Positions 61,833 through 64,000 of a stretch of 64,000 nt of DNA are shown here, piece by piece. Under the pieces are notes generated by a model that saw only the letters and a program-made list of their open reading frames with translations, did not search any database and was not told the origin of the DNA. A program made the translations under genes and the position numbers. This DNA comes from CAYREV01 sp964423345 (GTDB lineage: Bacteria > Bacteroidota > Rhodothermia > Balneolales > Balneolaceae): NCBI GenBank assembly GCA_964423345.1, contig CAYREV010000010.1, positions 1 through 64,000 of the forward strand. The letters are read 5' to 3'. Numbering within the stretch: the stretch's first letter is position 1; every line of letters starts with the position of its first letter.

Positions 61833-62915
61833 TTATTTCCGTGCGTTGAAAAGAAGGACCAGTCCCACCAACAGGAAAAACAGGTGGGGAAGGTTGGCTG
61901 CAAGCAGCGGGTCCAGGGCACCTTTCCCCCCGAAGGGTTCGATGACTTTCATGAAGCTCAGGTAGAGAAAGCTGATGGTGAGCCCGGCTGCGATGTGGAA
62001 TCCCCTTCCGCCCCGCCTGCGAACCGCCGCAAGGGCATAGCCGATGATGGTAACTACAAAAATGGAAAACGGATAGGCCAGCCGCCCGTACAGCTGCACC
62101 TCCGGCAGCTCAGTGTTGCTGGCCCCGCTTCTCCGGATGGAGCTGATGTAGTTGAAGGCCTCATTGTAGGTCAGCTGGTAGATATCGGATGTAGTGCGTG
62201 CGAGGTCCCTGGGAAATATGTTAAGGGACACCTTAAGGGAGTCGTGGTACTCTTTTCTGTACCCGGTCGGGGTAAAAAACTTCTTCTCTATGTCAATGAG
62301 CTGCCATTTCTTTTGGGTATCGATCCATTTCATACGCTGGATATTCATGGTTTCCCTGACGGAATCACCCTCGAAACGAACCATCTCCACACGAAAGCCG
62401 GTTTGTTCGTTGGCGTCGAAATAATTTATCCGGTAGATGGTATCTGCCGACTCCTGCCGGTATATCTCGCTCCGGTCCACTTTTTCATTCTTGTCTCGCA
62501 GGTACTGTTCCTCAAACTCTATTCGCCTGCTATTGGCGTCGGGAATGACATAACCGTCGAGATAGCTTATCAGTCCCGCTGCGATAAAAGAGAAAACCAT
62601 GTAGGGAAGGATAAGACGATACAGGCTTACTCCAGCCGCTTTAAGGGCGGTAATTTCAAATCGATCGGCCATCTGCCCGGTAAGGTAGAGGCAGGCTATG
62701 AAGACGGCAACCGGGGTGATCAGCCTCACCATTTCCGGTATGTAATTGAGATAATAGATCCCGAATATCTGGGCCATCGTAGCACCCCTGTCGGTAAAAT
62801 CATCGCTATTTTCCGAAAAGTCGATGACGATATAAATAAAAACCAGCACCAATATCATGAAGAGGGTGATATTGAGCAGGCGAAAGAATATATATCTGTC
62901 TATTTTTTTAGTCAC
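61833..62915 (-). CDS. lptG: LptG-like permease of LPS export
   Basis: 360 residues. The N-terminus IDRYIFFRLLNITLFMILVLVFIYIVIDFSE is the typical first membrane segment of YjgP/YjgQ proteins; a conserved L-T-G-Q-M-A-D-R-F-E-I-T-A-L-K-A-A-G segment, a large periplasmic jelly-roll domain (about 110-265) and three membrane segments near the C-terminus follow. LptF and LptG form the transmembrane part of the LPS extractor with LptB. Overlaps lptF by eight bases, so translation is coupled. Confidence 0.88.
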   Translation of the reverse strand: MTKKIDRYIFFRLLNITLFMILVLVFIYIVIDFSENSDDFTDRGATMAQIFGIYYLNYIPEMVRLITPVAVFIACLYLTGQMADRFEITALKAAGVSLYRLILPYMVFSFIAAGLISYLDGYVIPDANSRRIEFEEQYLRDKNEKVDRSEIYRQESADTIYRINYFDANEQTGFRVEMVRFEGDSVRETMNIQRMKWIDTQKKWQLIDIEKKFFTPTGYRKEYHDSLKVSLNIFPRDLARTTSDIYQLTYNEAFNYISSIRRSGASNTELPEVQLYGRLAYPFSIFVVTIIGYALAAVRRRGGRGFHIAAGLTISFLYLSFMKVIEPFGGKGALDPLLAANLPHLFFLLVGLVLLFNARK

Positions 62916-64000
62916 GCCGGTCTTTCCAGAGGTTGGATATTTTAAATGAAGTACAGATTCTGATGACCATGTAGGTGCCGATCACACCCAGCAGTAAATT
63001 TGAAAACCACATACCCGTAAAGGGGGTGATATACAGGCGATCGGCCAGCTTTTCGCCCTGGATGATAGAGATCCAGTAGAAGGTAAGGAAAACGGTACCG
63101 ATGAGGGCGGCATATCCGAGGTTCCCTTTCCTGGTGTACATCCCTATAGGGGCGCCTATAAGAACAAAGATGATACAGGCGATGGGGATGGAGAATTTTT
63201 TATGAACTTCAACCAGGTATTGGGCGATACGGTTGACCCTCCAGTCGATCTCTACCTGCATATTCTGCAGCACGGAACGGTACTTGCGGAGAGAACGGAG
63301 GGCCACCCGCCGGAGGCCGGCCTGTTCATCCCTGGTTTTCAGGCTGTTGAGAACAACAAAAGAACTCTCATTCGGCAGGTTTGATGGAGCGATCTCCTTA
63401 TCGTCCTGCCCGTTATTTACCCACACCGTTGCGGTCTCAAGAGTGTCTTCCTCCACCGGAATGACATAATCGTCAGTGGTTTCCAAGTGATTTCTTCTTT
63501 CATGGATCTCCCGGCCCAGGGAATCGACTACCGCAAGCATGGAGCTTACTTTCATGGTACGGTCGTTTCTGGAGTGCTTATCGGGGCTGGAACGCGAAAA
63601 AGCCAGCTCCGAAAGGTCAAAGCTCATCCGGTAGCGATTGAATTCCGTTTCTTCATAAACGTCGACCCTTCGGCCTTTCTGCCGGCGGTCAAGATAGCGG
63701 AGTATGGAACCGTTGAAGAGATATAAGGTCAGGGTTTGCCCGTCATTTTCACTTTGCAGGGTGCCCTGGTCGGCCCGGATATAGGCTTTCTTCTGGTTTG
63801 AACCCACTTCCTGGAAGAGGGTGACGTCGTAGAGGGAGTCCGATTCATTTTCAATGTTTTTAACCAGGAAGGTATAGCCCTCTATGCCGTCATAAAATTC
63901 ATTTTCCTTGAGGTCGAACCCAGGTTTCTTCATGCGGATGTCAATAAACAGGGAGCGGGCCCGCTGGTTGGCATCAGGTAAAACGTAGTTTGAAAAAAGG
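62908..64000 (-). CDS. lptF: LptF-like permease of LPS export, 5' end outside the window
   Basis: Partial gene. The first Met in the window is at 63933, but the frame stays open to base 64000 and reads L-F-S-N-Y-V-L-P-D-A-N-Q-R-A-R-S-L, a conserved LptF segment that belongs after the first membrane helices. The true start therefore lies beyond the window. The visible part holds the periplasmic domain (FYDGIEGYTFLVKNIENE) and C-terminal membrane segments (SIPIACIIFVLIGAPIGMYTR). lptG starts inside its last codons. Lpt genes are split between this operon and the lptC/OstA-like unit at 29-31 kb. Confidence 0.88.
   Translation of the reverse strand, partial: LFSNYVLPDANQRARSLFIDIRMKKPGFDLKENEFYDGIEGYTFLVKNIENESDSLYDVTLFQEVGSNQKKAYIRADQGTLQSENDGQTLTLYLFNGSILRYLDRRQKGRRVDVYEETEFNRYRMSFDLSELAFSRSSPDKHSRNDRTMKVSSMLAVVDSLGREIHERRNHLETTDDYVIPVEEDTLETATVWVNNGQDDKEIAPSNLPNESSFVVLNSLKTRDEQAGLRRVALRSLRKYRSVLQNMQVEIDWRVNRIAQYLVEVHKKFSIPIACIIFVLIGAPIGMYTRKGNLGYAALIGTVFLTFYWISIIQGEKLADRLYITPFTGMWFSNLLLGVIGTYMVIRICTSFKISNLWKDRRD

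Noticed and set aside
61884..62945. 353-codon plus-strand frame opposite lptG
   Set aside because: Shadow of lptG, which has clear membrane segments and a coupled neighbour.
1..64000. Possible CRISPR, tRNA, rRNA, prophage or intact insertion sequence
   Set aside because: No spaced direct repeats, no tRNA-like cloverleaf with a T-loop, no transposase, integrase or phage structural genes were seen.

Overview
The window looks like a chromosomal core segment from a Gram-negative bacterium of the Bacteroidota/Balneolota lineage, most probably Balneolaceae-like. This is inferred from the gene set: a DUF5103 protein (type IX secretion plug family), an Hc1-type histone, a 30-residue COX24/mS38-like basic ribosomal protein, a lipoprotein-type LptC next to an OstA-like protein, LptF/LptG permeases, TamB, an EF-G-like second GTPase, many signal-peptide lipoproteins and often weak Shine-Dalgarno sites. 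No rRNA, tRNA, CRISPR array, prophage or intact transposon is visible. Gene density is high, and only bases 1-368 form a gap longer than 300 bases.

Layout. 0.4-5.1 kb: small envelope proteins of unknown role (a lipoprotein, a Lys/Glu-rich coiled-coil protein, a DUF4382 lipoprotein), an APH-like/P-loop kinase fusion and a porin-like barrel. 5.2-13 kb, mostly minus strand: a glyoxalase-fold protein, an Hc1 histone, then a tight operon of a GH3 glycosidase/beta-lactamase-fold fusion lipoprotein, a two-domain cytidine deaminase and a degenerate amino-acid-kinase-like protein, preceded by a penicillin acylase family enzyme. 13-20 kb, plus strand: 3-hydroxyacyl-CoA dehydrogenase, threonine dehydratase, threonine aldolase, an inositol-phosphatase family enzyme and an M1-peptidase-like protein without its zinc site. 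20-27 kb: an ABC-2 exporter pair, glgA-glgC, and asparaginase with a PolB-type exonuclease.

27-34 kb: an EF-G-like protein, then a minus-strand operon of AGCS symporter, upp, lptC and an OstA-like gene. 34-49 kb: an HU-family protein, the mS38-like protein, an unknown protein, then a plus-strand run of NFACT/RqcH, aroK, aroB, tamB, rnr and a large exported peptidase/beta-propeller/barrel protein. 49-53 kb, minus strand: ccmB-like, holB, dapF, DUF5103. 53-57 kb, plus strand: a PtsN-like EIIA, dacB, an NtrC-type regulator and folD. 57-64 kb: an M1 peptidase with an intact zinc site, a GH97-like N-terminal remnant, a small unknown protein, guaB, then lptG and lptF; lptF runs off the window end.

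How the genes fit together. Envelope biogenesis dominates: LPS export (LptC, OstA-like, LptF, LptG), outer-membrane assembly (TamB), cell-wall turnover (DacB, the GH3/beta-lactamase-fold fusion, DapF) and type IX secretion (DUF5103). The rest is central metabolism (shikimate pathway, glycogen, purine, pyrimidine salvage, folate) and RNA/translation maintenance (RNase R, RqcH, EF-G-like). I did not find a clear new defence or mobile system. The most unusual items are the three-part metallopeptidase/propeller/barrel protein, the zinc-less M1 paralogue in the same window as an intact one, the cytidine deaminase with its active site in the second half beside a degenerate kinase, and several long inverted repeats in intergenic DNA.
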